Virus record (IMG/VR): IMGVR_UViG_3300044701_000755 | Location: 1 to 28,125 of that record | Strand: one strand, 5' to 3' | DNA length: 28,125 nt | Source of the DNA: a virus | Shown here: positions 8,109 to 14,109 of the stretch, piece after piece | How the letters are laid out: the number at the start of each line of letters is the position of its first letter | Position numbering within the stretch: the stretch's first letter is position 1 | The notes under the pieces: model-generated | Told to the model about the DNA's origin: nothing | Seen by the model: the letters and a program-made list of their open reading frames with translations, nothing else | The model's database searches: none | Program-made: the position numbers and the translations under genes

Positions 8109-8611
8109 TGTTGTCACTCATCTCCACCCTCGGCGGCCTGCTCATCAGCGGCCTGCCCAAGCTGCTTGAGTACTTCCAAAACAAGGCCGACCAGAAGCAC
8201 GAGTTGGCGCTGGCGCGGATGCAAAACGAGCGCGAGTTGGCTCTGGCCGCCCAGGGGTACGCCGCGCAGCAGAAGATCGAAGAGATTCGCACCGAGCAGG
8301 TCATGATGCAGACTGAGGCGCAGATGACCGAGGCCGCGCTGCAACACGACGAAAAGGTGCTGGACAGGGCCCACAAGTGGGTCGCCTCCTACGTCGGCAC
8401 CGTGCGCCCGACCGTGACGTACATCTTTGTGCTGGAGTTGGTGCTGATCAACCTGTTCCTGTGCTACTACCTGTACACGAACCCCGGCATGATCAAGAGC
8501 ATGGACGACGTGCTGCGGTACTCGGACATCATCTTCAGCCCTGACGAGATGTCGATGCTCGGCGCAATCGTAGGCTACTGGTTCGGGTCAAGGACTTGGA
8601 GCAGGAAGTGA
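8108..8611 (+). CDS. Three-span holin (GTA_holin_3TM-like)
   Basis: This encodes 167 residues and begins at the TAATG overlap with the previous gene. It has three hydrophobic stretches: residues 2-22 (LSLISTLGGLLISGLPKLLE), about 97-120 (TVTYIFVLELVLINLFLCYY) and about 145-162 (MLGAIVGYWFGSRTW). A long charged helix of Gln, Glu and Ala lies between the first two. The VRPTVTYIFVL and IVGYWFGSR signatures fit the three-span holin family first described for gene-transfer-agent release. Holins open the inner membrane so the lysozyme can reach the cell wall, and the lysozyme gene directly overlaps its stop, which supports the call. Confidence 0.8.
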   Translation: MLSLISTLGGLLISGLPKLLEYFQNKADQKHELALARMQNERELALAAQGYAAQQKIEEIRTEQVMMQTEAQMTEAALQHDEKVLDRAHKWVASYVGTVRPTVTYIFVLELVLINLFLCYYLYTNPGMIKSMDDVLRYSDIIFSPDEMSMLGAIVGYWFGSRTWSRK

Positions 8612-9111
8612 AACTCAGCAAGGTCGGCGCTGACTTGATGCACAGGTATGAGGGCTACCGCAACCGCCCGTACCTGTGCCCGGCGCATATCTGGACGATC
8701 GGCTACGGCCACGTCTTGTATCAAGAGCAGATTCGCCTGCCGATGATGCGAACCAAAGACGACGTCCCCATGATCCGTAAGGAGATGCCGCTCAAGCAGG
8801 AGGACAGCCGTGTCTGGACGAAGAAAGAAACCGACGACTTATTCGCAGCGGACGTCGCAAGTTTTGAACGTGGTGTTTTACGACTTGTTCCCGGCGTTGT
8901 TGGCCGCCAAGGCGCTTTTGACGCTCTGGTCAGCATTTCCTTTAACTTCGGGCTAGGCAATCTTCAGCGCTCCACCATCCGAATGAAGGCCAACCGTGGC
9001 GATTGGGAAGGCGCAGCCGAGGCATTCATGCAATGGACAAAGGGCGGGGGGCGTGAACTCCCCGGCCTTGTCAAACGCCGCAAGGACGAGCGGGCGCTAT
9101 TTCTGTCGTAG
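8608..9111 (+). CDS. Endolysin, phage lysozyme (glycoside hydrolase 24)
   Basis: This encodes a 167-residue muramidase that cleaves the N-acetylmuramic acid to N-acetylglucosamine bond of peptidoglycan. I choose the GTG at 8608, which forms a GTGA overlap with the holin stop and has GGAG six bases upstream. A TTG at 8596 is less likely. The catalytic pattern is E15, C24 and T30 in EGYRNRPYLCPAHIWTIGYG. This is the E-8-D/C-5-T arrangement of phage lysozymes with cysteine in place of the aspartate of T4. There is no signal peptide or signal-arrest sequence, so release should depend on the holin. A roughly 35-residue insert follows the GYGH motif before DDLFAADVASFE. Codon use from about 8820 to 8960 is less GC-biased than in the start of the gene. 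Confidence 0.93.
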   Translation: MKLSKVGADLMHRYEGYRNRPYLCPAHIWTIGYGHVLYQEQIRLPMMRTKDDVPMIRKEMPLKQEDSRVWTKKETDDLFAADVASFERGVLRLVPGVVGRQGAFDALVSISFNFGLGNLQRSTIRMKANRGDWEGAAEAFMQWTKGGGRELPGLVKRRKDERALFLS

Positions 9112-9276
9112 CAGGCTGCGGTACGCCTCCAGCGCCGTCTTGAGGTCTTGGCGTAGCTGCTCAAGCTGCTCAGTCTGGGCCTGCATCAGGTCGTGCGCCT
9201 CCTGCGCGAATTTCACCAGGTTCTCCTGGCGCCAGCTTGCGAAGTCTGGGCCTGCCGCGAGGGTTGGTTGGGACAT
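9097..9276 (-). CDS. Small coiled-coil protein
   Basis: This encodes 59 residues. I choose the ATG at 9276 ([15 protein letters not shown]) because GAGGAA lies five bases upstream. A longer reading from 9306 starts at a TAATG overlap but has no binding site. Most of the protein is a Gln/Glu/Leu-rich predicted coiled coil ([20 protein letters not shown]). Its 3' end overlaps the convergent lysozyme gene by 15 bases. About 107 bases also overlap, out of frame, the zinc-ribbon gene. It is the last gene of the - strand block. Function is unknown. Confidence 0.6.
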   Translation of the reverse strand: MSQPTLAAGPDFASWRQENLVKFAQEAHDLMQAQTEQLEQLRQDLKTALEAYRSLLRQK

Positions 9277-9394
9277 GCTGTTCCTCGGTTGAAAATCTGT
9301 GCTCATTAGCGCACACGCGCGATCGGTGTACGCCGCCGTTCCTCGGGACTGTTCGTTCTACTTCTGTCCACGCTTGGCAGATCGGGCATTTCAT
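9170..9394 (-). CDS. Zinc-ribbon protein resembling the NrdR N-terminus
   Basis: This encodes 74 residues from an ATG with a strong GGAGG site seven bases upstream. The first 38 residues form a compact metal-binding ribbon: C3-P-I-C6, then basic residues, then C28-A-N-E-H32-R-F-S-T-E-E. This resembles the zinc ribbon at the N-terminus of the regulator NrdR, with histidine in place of the last cysteine. There is no ATP-cone domain. The rest is basic, Pro/Gly-rich and probably unstructured. It may bind nucleic acid or a protein partner. It overlaps genes on both sides out of frame, by 89 and 107 bases, which is unusually deep. Confidence 0.7.
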   Translation of the reverse strand: MKCPICQAWTEVERTVPRNGGVHRSRVCANEHRFSTEEQHVPTNPRGRPRLRKLAPGEPGEIRAGGARPDAGPD

Positions 9395-9491
9395 TAACGG
9401 GCCTCCATCCAAATTTGCGCCATGTTGCCTGAATGTTCGTCGCCGCTGCCGGCACGTACTTAAAGTTCGGGTCAAGAATACGGGATTTCAT
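9306..9491 (-). CDS. Small conserved phage protein of unknown function
   Basis: This encodes 61 residues. The ATG at 9491 has GGAGG seven bases upstream. The segment [20 protein letters not shown] and the following FGWRPVNE recur in small phage proteins located just before zinc-ribbon genes. The remaining 27 residues are Arg-rich and are read through the start of the zinc-ribbon gene in another frame, so they may not matter for function. No enzyme motif or membrane segment is visible. Confidence 0.65.
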   Translation of the reverse strand: MKSRILDPNFKYVPAAATNIQATWRKFGWRPVNEMPDLPSVDRSRTNSPEERRRTPIARVR

Positions 9492-9670
9492 CGTATAGCC
9501 TCCTTCAGTAGTTCCACTCGTTCTCGCGCTGCACGCAGCATCGTATACCGCTGGTGCAGGCGCTCCAAGAACGTCACGCGCCTGGCGCCTTGGCGCTCGG
9601 CCTCCAGCAACGCCAGCACTTCAGCCTCGGTTAGCATGTTTAGTTTTTGATTTAGCGATCTCCAGTTCAC
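9488..9670 (-). CDS. Small helical protein
   Basis: This encodes 60 residues if the GTG at 9670 is used, which has GGAG seven bases upstream. An ATG at 9637 would give 49 residues starting [20 protein letters not shown] but lacks a binding site. The protein is one long charged helix ([20 protein letters not shown]). Its stop overlaps the next start (ATGA). With the GTG start it overlaps the upstream gene by 50 bases, with the ATG start by 17. Function is unknown. Confidence 0.55.
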   Translation of the reverse strand: MNWRSLNQKLNMLTEAEVLALLEAERQGARRVTFLERLHQRYTMLRAARERVELLKEAIR

Positions 9671-9797
9671 GCTTCTTCTCCAGTTGGTCTAGGGATTTCT
9701 TGAGTCGCTCCATCAGGCGCTGCGACTGGTTGTACTGCTTGACGGCGATGCGGAACTGCGCCTTCGTCGAGCGTATTTTCTCTTGGGTTGTGTTCAT
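9621..9797 (-). CDS. Small basic coiled-coil protein
   Basis: This encodes 58 residues. The ATG at 9797 overlaps the helicase stop codon (ATGA) and has GGAG eight bases upstream, which settles the start. The protein is Lys, Gln and Arg-rich (KAQFRIAVKQYNQSQRLMER and onward) and is predicted to form a coiled coil. It may associate with the helicase or with DNA, but that is inference from charge and coupling. Nothing in the sequence identifies a family. Confidence 0.6.
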   Translation of the reverse strand: MNTTQEKIRSTKAQFRIAVKQYNQSQRLMERLKKSLDQLEKKRELEIAKSKTKHANRG

Positions 9798-11074
9798 TTC
9801 AGACTCTCCATTGCAATGTCGCTGATCGCCCGCTTGTCGTGCAGCGCGGCCCATATTTTCTCGTCCACCGTCTGGTTGGCGAGCATCACGTAGCACCAGA
9901 CGGCGTGGCGCTGCCCGGATCGGTGCAGGCGCCCGTTGGCCTGCTCGAACAGTTCGAGGGACCAAGGCAGACTGAGCCAGACGAGGTGGTGGCCGCCGTG
10001 CTGGAGGTTAAGCCCGTGTCCGGCGGACTTGGGGTGTAGACATAGCAGGCGTACTCGTCCGGCGTTCCAGTCATCAATGCTGTCAACCGTTCGGGCGTGA
10101 GGAAAGCGTCGCTGGAGTTCATTGAGTTCTTCGATGAAGTTGTAGAAGACGATCGTGTTGGCCTGCTGGTTCTCGGCCAGCAGTTCTTCGAGCCGGTCAA
10201 ACTTGTGGCTGCTAAACCAGACCGGCTCTGGCGTGTAGACGAACCCGGCGGCCATCTGCGAGAGCTTCTGCGTCACCGCCGCCGCGTTCTGGGCGACTGC
10301 CTGCGCGTCGGGGAACTGCACGATGAAGTCCTTCTTCATGTCCTCGTAAGGCTTGCGGTCGGGCAGGTCGATCCGCACCTCGACCGTGTGCAGCGGCGGC
10401 AGCTTGTCCTTGTACTCGCCCGGCTCCAGCACGAACGTAGCCGGCTTGATGCGCTCCATCACCTGTTCCAGCGCGCCTTGGCGCGGTTGCCAGTCGCCGT
10501 ACTCGCGGTTGACGAGGTAGAAGTACTGCTGCTGGAACGCGCCCTTGCTGCGGCCCAGCAGCTTCTGGTCGATGATCTTGCACTGACCGAAGACGTCCTC
10601 CAGCCCGTTGCTCGTGAAGCTGCCGGTCAGCCCCCAGCGGATCGGGCAGTCGAGCACCTTAGCCAGCGCCTTGAACCTGGCGCCGGACGGGTTCTTCAGG
10701 CGCGTCAACTCGTCGAACACCACGCCGTCAAAGGTGCTTAAGTCTTGCCCGGCCAGCCACTGGAGGTTGTCGTAGTTGGTGACGATGATGTTGGCGTCGC
10801 TGTCGAGTGCGGCCTTACGCTGCGCTGGCGTGCCCACGGCCACGGCTAGGGTGTGGTACTCAGCCCACTTAGCCCGCTCCTGCGGCCAGACGCTGGTGGC
10901 GACGCGCAGCGGCGCGATGACGAGCCACTTGGTCGCGATGTTGTCGAAGATCATGTCGCTGATAGCCGTCAGCGTGATCGCCGTCTTGCCCGCGCCGACC
11001 GGCGCAAGGATCATGGCGCGGTCGTGCTCGTACAGAAAGTCGGCCGCCTGCTCTTGGTATGGTCTTAGTTGCAT
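9794..11074 (-). CDS. SNF2-type superfamily 2 helicase/ATPase
   Basis: This encodes 426 residues; the start MQLRPYQEQA is the usual Q-motif-like opening of phage SNF2 helicases and lies two bases after the previous stop. Walker A is APVGAGKT at 24-31. The DEAD-type box is DELT at 121-124. Motif III-like TGSFTS lies near residue 154. The second lobe contains NTIVFYNFIEELNEL, the motif V segment SAGHGLNLQ and the motif VI segment QANGRLHRSGQ. These are all needed for ATP-driven movement on double-stranded DNA. It acts in the cytoplasm on phage or host DNA. A VRR-NUC nuclease lies two genes upstream in the same operon, a pairing known in phages. Together they could act in recombination, replication-fork processing or host DNA breakdown. 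Confidence 0.92.
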   Translation of the reverse strand: MQLRPYQEQAADFLYEHDRAMILAPVGAGKTAITLTAISDMIFDNIATKWLVIAPLRVATSVWPQERAKWAEYHTLAVAVGTPAQRKAALDSDANIIVTNYDNLQWLAGQDLSTFDGVVFDELTRLKNPSGARFKALAKVLDCPIRWGLTGSFTSNGLEDVFGQCKIIDQKLLGRSKGAFQQQYFYLVNREYGDWQPRQGALEQVMERIKPATFVLEPGEYKDKLPPLHTVEVRIDLPDRKPYEDMKKDFIVQFPDAQAVAQNAAAVTQKLSQMAAGFVYTPEPVWFSSHKFDRLEELLAENQQANTIVFYNFIEELNELQRRFPHARTVDSIDDWNAGRVRLLCLHPKSAGHGLNLQHGGHHLVWLSLPWSLELFEQANGRLHRSGQRHAVWCYVMLANQTVDEKIWAALHDKRAISDIAMESLK

Positions 11075-11075
11075 G

Positions 11076-11423
11076 TCACTTGAGCCGCAGCAATTCAATG
11101 TGCGTGTCGGTGGTGCAAAAGGTGTTGCTGCCACTACCCCACAGACGGCACGCCAACGCGCTGCTAGAGCTGCCCAGCCGCGAGCGGTCGTAGTCTTGGA
11201 TGGGAATCTGCGCGACTTCGCCGGGCTGCAAATTTTCTATAAACGGCTGGATGTACTTGCTGAAGTGGCCGTACTTTTCTGTACGCGCTCGTCTCTTTGT
11301 CCTGACTACTTCCAAGTCGCCGTACTCTTCGCCGTCTTCCGTAATGATCTTAAACGACACTTTTAGCGTGCGTAAAATTTCGGCTACGTTTTCGATTGTG
11401 CGCGTCTGAATTCTGAAAGCCAT
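11076..11423 (-). CDS. Conserved hypothetical protein between nuclease and helicase
   Basis: This encodes 115 residues from an ATG with AGGAG seven bases upstream. The N-terminal half is basic (LRTLKVSFKIITEDGEEYGD, then TKRRARTEKYGHFSKYIQPF). The C-terminal half contains SRLGSSSSALACRLWGSGSN and ends in IELLRLK. It is probably a compact alpha/beta protein without membrane spans. Its place between a VRR-NUC nuclease and a SNF2 helicase suggests work on DNA, and the basic patch would allow binding. I do not recognise the family with certainty. Confidence 0.7.
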   Translation of the reverse strand: MAFRIQTRTIENVAEILRTLKVSFKIITEDGEEYGDLEVVRTKRRARTEKYGHFSKYIQPFIENLQPGEVAQIPIQDYDRSRLGSSSSALACRLWGSGSNTFCTTDTHIELLRLK

Positions 11424-11464
11424 TTCTATTCTCCTGGTTAATTTACTAAAGTTGGTTGCCAGCC

Positions 11465-11743
11465 TCAAGCACTGCGCTGGGCAATCCACTCGTCAACATG
11501 CTCTTTGCTCCATAGGCAGGCGTAGTTCTGGTTCAGCCTCGCCATCTCCGACTGAAAGTGCCGTTGCAGCGGCGAGAGCCGACCGCTTGGCGCCTTGAGT
11601 TCGACAAACCATGTGCTGCCGTCCGGCAGGCAGACGATGCGGTCGGACACGCCTCGGTTCGAGGGGCTGACGAACTTGAACGCAACGCCGCCAGCGGCCT
11701 TGACCTGGGCGACGAAGTACTTCTCGATCGTTGACTCTCTCAC
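11465..11743 (-). CDS. VRR-NUC domain nuclease
   Basis: This encodes 92 residues and consists of the nuclease domain only. The GTG start overlaps the previous stop (GTGA). The opening RESTIEKYFVAQVKAAGG is typical of this family. The catalytic signature is NRGVSDRIV, with the metal-binding aspartate, followed by WFVELKAPSG, with the E-x-K pair of the PD-(D/E)XK fold. L-S-P-L-Q-R-H-F and the end ACLWSKEHVDEW also fit. VRR-NUC proteins are structure-selective endonucleases, known from the human FAN1 protein and from many phages, where they may resolve branched DNA. Its operon partner is the SNF2 helicase. Confidence 0.9.
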   Translation of the reverse strand: MRESTIEKYFVAQVKAAGGVAFKFVSPSNRGVSDRIVCLPDGSTWFVELKAPSGRLSPLQRHFQSEMARLNQNYACLWSKEHVDEWIAQRSA

Positions 11744-11937
11744 TTGTCCACCCCGAACGCTTTGCGGATGAGATCGGCTGCTTGGTACGGCTCGGCCTTG
11801 TCAGCGATGTCGGCGCAGCGTTTGGCAGTTGCCTCGCGCTCGGCCTTCACCGCCGTCTCAAGCTCGTAGCGGTAGCACAGGGTGTCGTCGTCATCTTTCA
11901 TTCCAATGCTGTTGGCATCAGTACGGGGCTTGTTCAT
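11740..11937 (-). CDS. Small hypothetical protein
   Basis: This encodes 65 residues. AAGGA lies five bases before the ATG. The protein is acidic and helical, with a DDDD run near residue 15 and an Ala/Glu-rich helix (RYELETAVKAEREATAKRCA). It overlaps the nuclease start by four bases and the upstream small gene by 20. Two cysteines do not make a recognisable metal site. Function is unknown. Confidence 0.6.
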   Translation of the reverse strand: MNKPRTDANSIGMKDDDDTLCYRYELETAVKAEREATAKRCADIADKAEPYQAADLIRKAFGVDK

Positions 11938-12028
11938 GGTCGTCCTTGGTGGGGTCGAACTTAGCCGGCGCGGCGGGCTGGCCGGGCCGGTCGAGCGGGT
12001 TGGGGAAGGGTGGGAACGGCCAGGTCAT
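11918..12028 (-). CDS. Pro-rich micro-gene (36 residues)
   Basis: The ATG at 12028 overlaps the stop of the gene before it (ATGA), and AGGTG lies five bases upstream. The product, opening TWPFPPFPNPLDRPGQPA, is proline-rich and likely unstructured. Its end overlaps the next start by 20 bases. The start-stop coupling is the main support. It could be a peptide that only keeps ribosomes moving through the operon. Confidence 0.5.
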   Translation of the reverse strand: MTWPFPPFPNPLDRPGQPAAPAKFDPTKDDHEQAPY

Positions 12029-12198
12029 GCGGTCACCTGTTGCAGTGCAGCAATCAGTTCCTTCGCCTGCTCGTGCGTCAGCACGGTGGCGACGTTGCCG
12101 TGCCTGACGTACAGACTGAGCCACACGGTGTCCTCGTCGTAGCGGTTGACAAAAACATTCGAGCCTTCACGGCCATTGATTTGAAATCCATCGTCCAT
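12025..12198 (-). CDS. First gene of the - strand operon, 57 residues
   Basis: This is a 57-residue gene below the usual size cut-off. The ATG at 12198 has GGAG six bases upstream and lies directly behind a - strand promoter. The product starts MDDGFQINGREGSNVFVNRY, continues DEDTVWLSLYVRHGNVATVL and ends in a helix (THEQAKELIAALQQVTA). The fold is probably a small beta sheet followed by a helix. Its stop overlaps the next start. As the promoter-proximal gene it may be made early, but no function is recognised. Confidence 0.7.
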   Translation of the reverse strand: MDDGFQINGREGSNVFVNRYDEDTVWLSLYVRHGNVATVLTHEQAKELIAALQQVTA

Positions 12199-12224
12199 AG
12201 GGTACTCCAGTTGATTGGGCCGCC

Positions 12225-12253
12225 ATCATAACGAGTAAAAAACTTTCGCGCAA
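12225..12253 (-). promoter_or_regulatory. Sigma70-type promoter for the 12198-9097 block
   Basis: Read on the - strand, TTGCGC (12253-12248) and TATGAT (12230-12225) are separated by exactly 17 bases. The box lies 26 bases before the first start codon. The -35 matches the consensus in the first three positions and the -10 in five of six. Confidence 0.65.
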
Positions 12254-12265
12254 CAACTTTTTTCG

Positions 12266-12274
12266 TGCTATGAT
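12266..12274 (+). promoter_or_regulatory. Extended -10 promoter for the replication operon
   Basis: TGCTATGAT contains TATGAT (12269-12274) preceded by the TGn extension, so a weak -35 (around 12246) could suffice. It lies 28 bases before the GTG start of the nuclease gene and is divergent from the - strand promoter 44 bases away. The two share the -10 hexamer TATGAT. Confidence 0.6.
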
Positions 12275-12302
12275 GGTGGCTCAACAACTACAGGAGCGTA
12301 CA

Positions 12303-13418
12303 GTGCAACACTCAAACATCGTCGGCGGCTCTACCGCCAAGCGCGTGATCGCGTGCCCCGGCTCGGTGAAGCTGGTGCAGAAGATGCCGCCGCAGCCGTC
12401 GAGCGTCCACGCTGATCGCGGCACGATGCTGCACGACGTGATCAGCCGCGTCCTGCTCGACCAAGGCGTCGTCATCGGCCAGTACAAACACAAAGACCAA
12501 CTACTCACACAGGAGCTTTACGATGAGAAGATTGCACCTGCCTTGGACGCGCTCGACGAGATCGATCCCTACGGTCGGCTGGTATACGAGGTTGAGACAC
12601 GGGTTGGCTTCGGCGATCTTCTGCCTGGAGTGTTTGGTAGCACTGATCTTGTTGGTCGTATCGATCATCGCGCTATCGTCCTTGATTGGAAGTTTGGCGA
12701 CGGTGTTGTTGTCGATGCTGTAGAGAACGCGCAACTGATGTTCTACGCGGCAGCGGCCATGCGTACCGATGACCTCAAGTGGGCCTTCGAGGGCGCCACC
12801 GAGATCGAGTGCATCATCGTGCAGCCGCCCGTCGTGCGGCGCTGGGTGACGACCGTGGGCCGCATCAAGCAGTTCGAGCACGAGCTGGTGTCTGCGGTCA
12901 AGACCGCGCTGCGCGATGACGCGCCGCTGGCGCAGGGCGACCACTGCCGCTGGTGCGCGGCCAAGCCGATCTGCCCGCAGATGACCGGCGCTGTCGATCG
13001 GGCGCTCAAGCAGCAATTGATCAACTTGGATGTTGACATGCTTGGCCGGTATCTGCACAATGCCGACCTCTTGGAAGAATGGATTAAAGACTTGCGTGCG
13101 CTGGCTTTTGGGATGCTTGAGAAGGGCGTTAACGTGCCCGGCGTCAAGATCGTCCAGAAGCAAGCGCGACGCAAGTGGACCGATGAGAGCAAAGCCAAGC
13201 AGGCGCTGCTCGACATGGGTCTGAAAGAATCTGTCGTCGTCGAGACTACGATCATGTCCCCGGCGCAGGCCGAGAAGGCGCTCAAAAAGCGCTTTAGCGA
13301 ACTGCCCGAGGACTTGATCAAGTCCGAGTCGTCAGGTACGACGCTCGCCCCGGAGGATGACCCCCGGCCAGCGGTGCAGTCGTTCATCGGGCTGTCAAAA
13401 GCCCTTTCTAAACTGTAA
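12303..13418 (+). CDS. PD-(D/E)XK nuclease, DUF2800-like (RecB/Cas4-related)
   Basis: This encodes 371 residues. I choose the GTG at 12303, with AGGAG six bases upstream. The ATG at 12270 falls inside the promoter -10 box. The opening HSNIVGGSTAKRVIACPGSV is characteristic of the phage DUF2800 family. Nuclease motifs are GSTDLVGRIDH and the E/D-x-K element LDWKFGDG near residue 127. A helix with NAQLMFYAAAA follows, then a cysteine cluster CRWCAAKPICP near residue 215, as in RecB/Cas4-type exonucleases. It probably trims DNA ends for recombination or replication. Codons at about 12555-12722, over the catalytic core, are unlike the rest of the gene. Confidence 0.88.
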   Translation: MQHSNIVGGSTAKRVIACPGSVKLVQKMPPQPSSVHADRGTMLHDVISRVLLDQGVVIGQYKHKDQLLTQELYDEKIAPALDALDEIDPYGRLVYEVETRVGFGDLLPGVFGSTDLVGRIDHRAIVLDWKFGDGVVVDAVENAQLMFYAAAAMRTDDLKWAFEGATEIECIIVQPPVVRRWVTTVGRIKQFEHELVSAVKTALRDDAPLAQGDHCRWCAAKPICPQMTGAVDRALKQQLINLDVDMLGRYLHNADLLEEWIKDLRALAFGMLEKGVNVPGVKIVQKQARRKWTDESKAKQALLDMGLKESVVVETTIMSPAQAEKALKKRFSELPEDLIKSESSGTTLAPEDDPRPAVQSFIGLSKALSKL

Positions 13419-13428
13419 TGGAGTTCAC

Positions 13429-14067
13429 ATGTCTAATCTCGTAAAGTTCTCTGGCGCTAACCTGCCTTCCGTCACTTCCCTGTCCACCGCGCTGCGTAGC
13501 ATCGCCACCGACGTTGGTGCCTCGACCACGGCCATCATCAAGATGGACCGCACGGGGCACTGGGTCTTCGGCGCTGACCAGACCGAGGCCGAGGCCGACG
13601 CAACTTGGGCTGTCAATCCCTTCTCCTTCGTCCACGGCTTCATCGCCTGGGGCGACGGCGAGGTGCTTGGCGAGAAGCTGGTGCCTGTCACCGAGCCTCT
13701 GCCTGAGTTGGAGGCCGCGCCTCACGGCGCCAAGAAGGGCTGGGAGCCGCAGACGGGCCTGAGCCTGAAGTGCATCAGCGGCGAAGACGCCGGCATGGAA
13801 GCGCGGTTCACCACCACCAGCGTCGGCGGCCGCAAGGCCGTGCAGGCTCTGGCTGTGGAGATCGCCGCGCAGGTCGAGAAGGACCAGTCCAAGCCGGTGC
13901 CCGTCGTCAAGCTGGGCAAGGACCACTACACGCACAAGAGCTACGGCCGTATCTATACGCCGGTGTTCGAGGTCGTGGAGTGGGTCAGCATGAACGGCGA
14001 GGCTGATGAGGCTGCGCCTGCTGCTGAGGCCGCGCCTGCGGCTGGCCGTCGTCGTCGTGCGGCCTGA
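13429..14067 (+). CDS. Conserved phage protein between nuclease and polymerase
   Basis: This encodes 212 residues, with GGAG five bases before the ATG. It begins MSNLVKFSGANLPSVTSLST and contains well-conserved-looking segments such as GHWVFGADQTEAEAD, NPFSFVHGFIAWGDGEVLGE and HKSYGRIYTPVFEVVEW. It is probably a beta-rich soluble protein with an acidic Ala/Glu linker and a basic RRRRAA tail. The slot between an exonuclease and a polymerase often holds a single-strand DNA-binding protein, which is a fair guess but not shown by any motif. A terminator hairpin follows directly. Confidence 0.75.
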   Translation: MSNLVKFSGANLPSVTSLSTALRSIATDVGASTTAIIKMDRTGHWVFGADQTEAEADATWAVNPFSFVHGFIAWGDGEVLGEKLVPVTEPLPELEAAPHGAKKGWEPQTGLSLKCISGEDAGMEARFTTTSVGGRKAVQALAVEIAAQVEKDQSKPVPVVKLGKDHYTHKSYGRIYTPVFEVVEWVSMNGEADEAAPAAEAAPAAGRRRRAA

Positions 14068-14076
14068 TTGAGAACA

Positions 14077-14109
14077 GGGGCCGGCTTTCGGGCTGGCCCC
14101 GCCTTTTTT
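14077..14109 (+). terminator. Intrinsic terminator before the polymerase gene
   Basis: GGGGCCGGC (14077-14085) pairs with GCTGGCCCC (14092-14100) and is followed by six T residues at 14104-14109. The T tract touches the ATG of the polymerase gene, so read-through would be needed to express it. This would lower polymerase output relative to the upstream genes. Confidence 0.8.

Noticed and set aside
10097-10741. A 214-residue + strand frame opposite the SNF2 helicase
   Set aside because: The - strand helicase motifs are complete, and the + strand frame is Leu/Val/Arg-biased shadow sequence.
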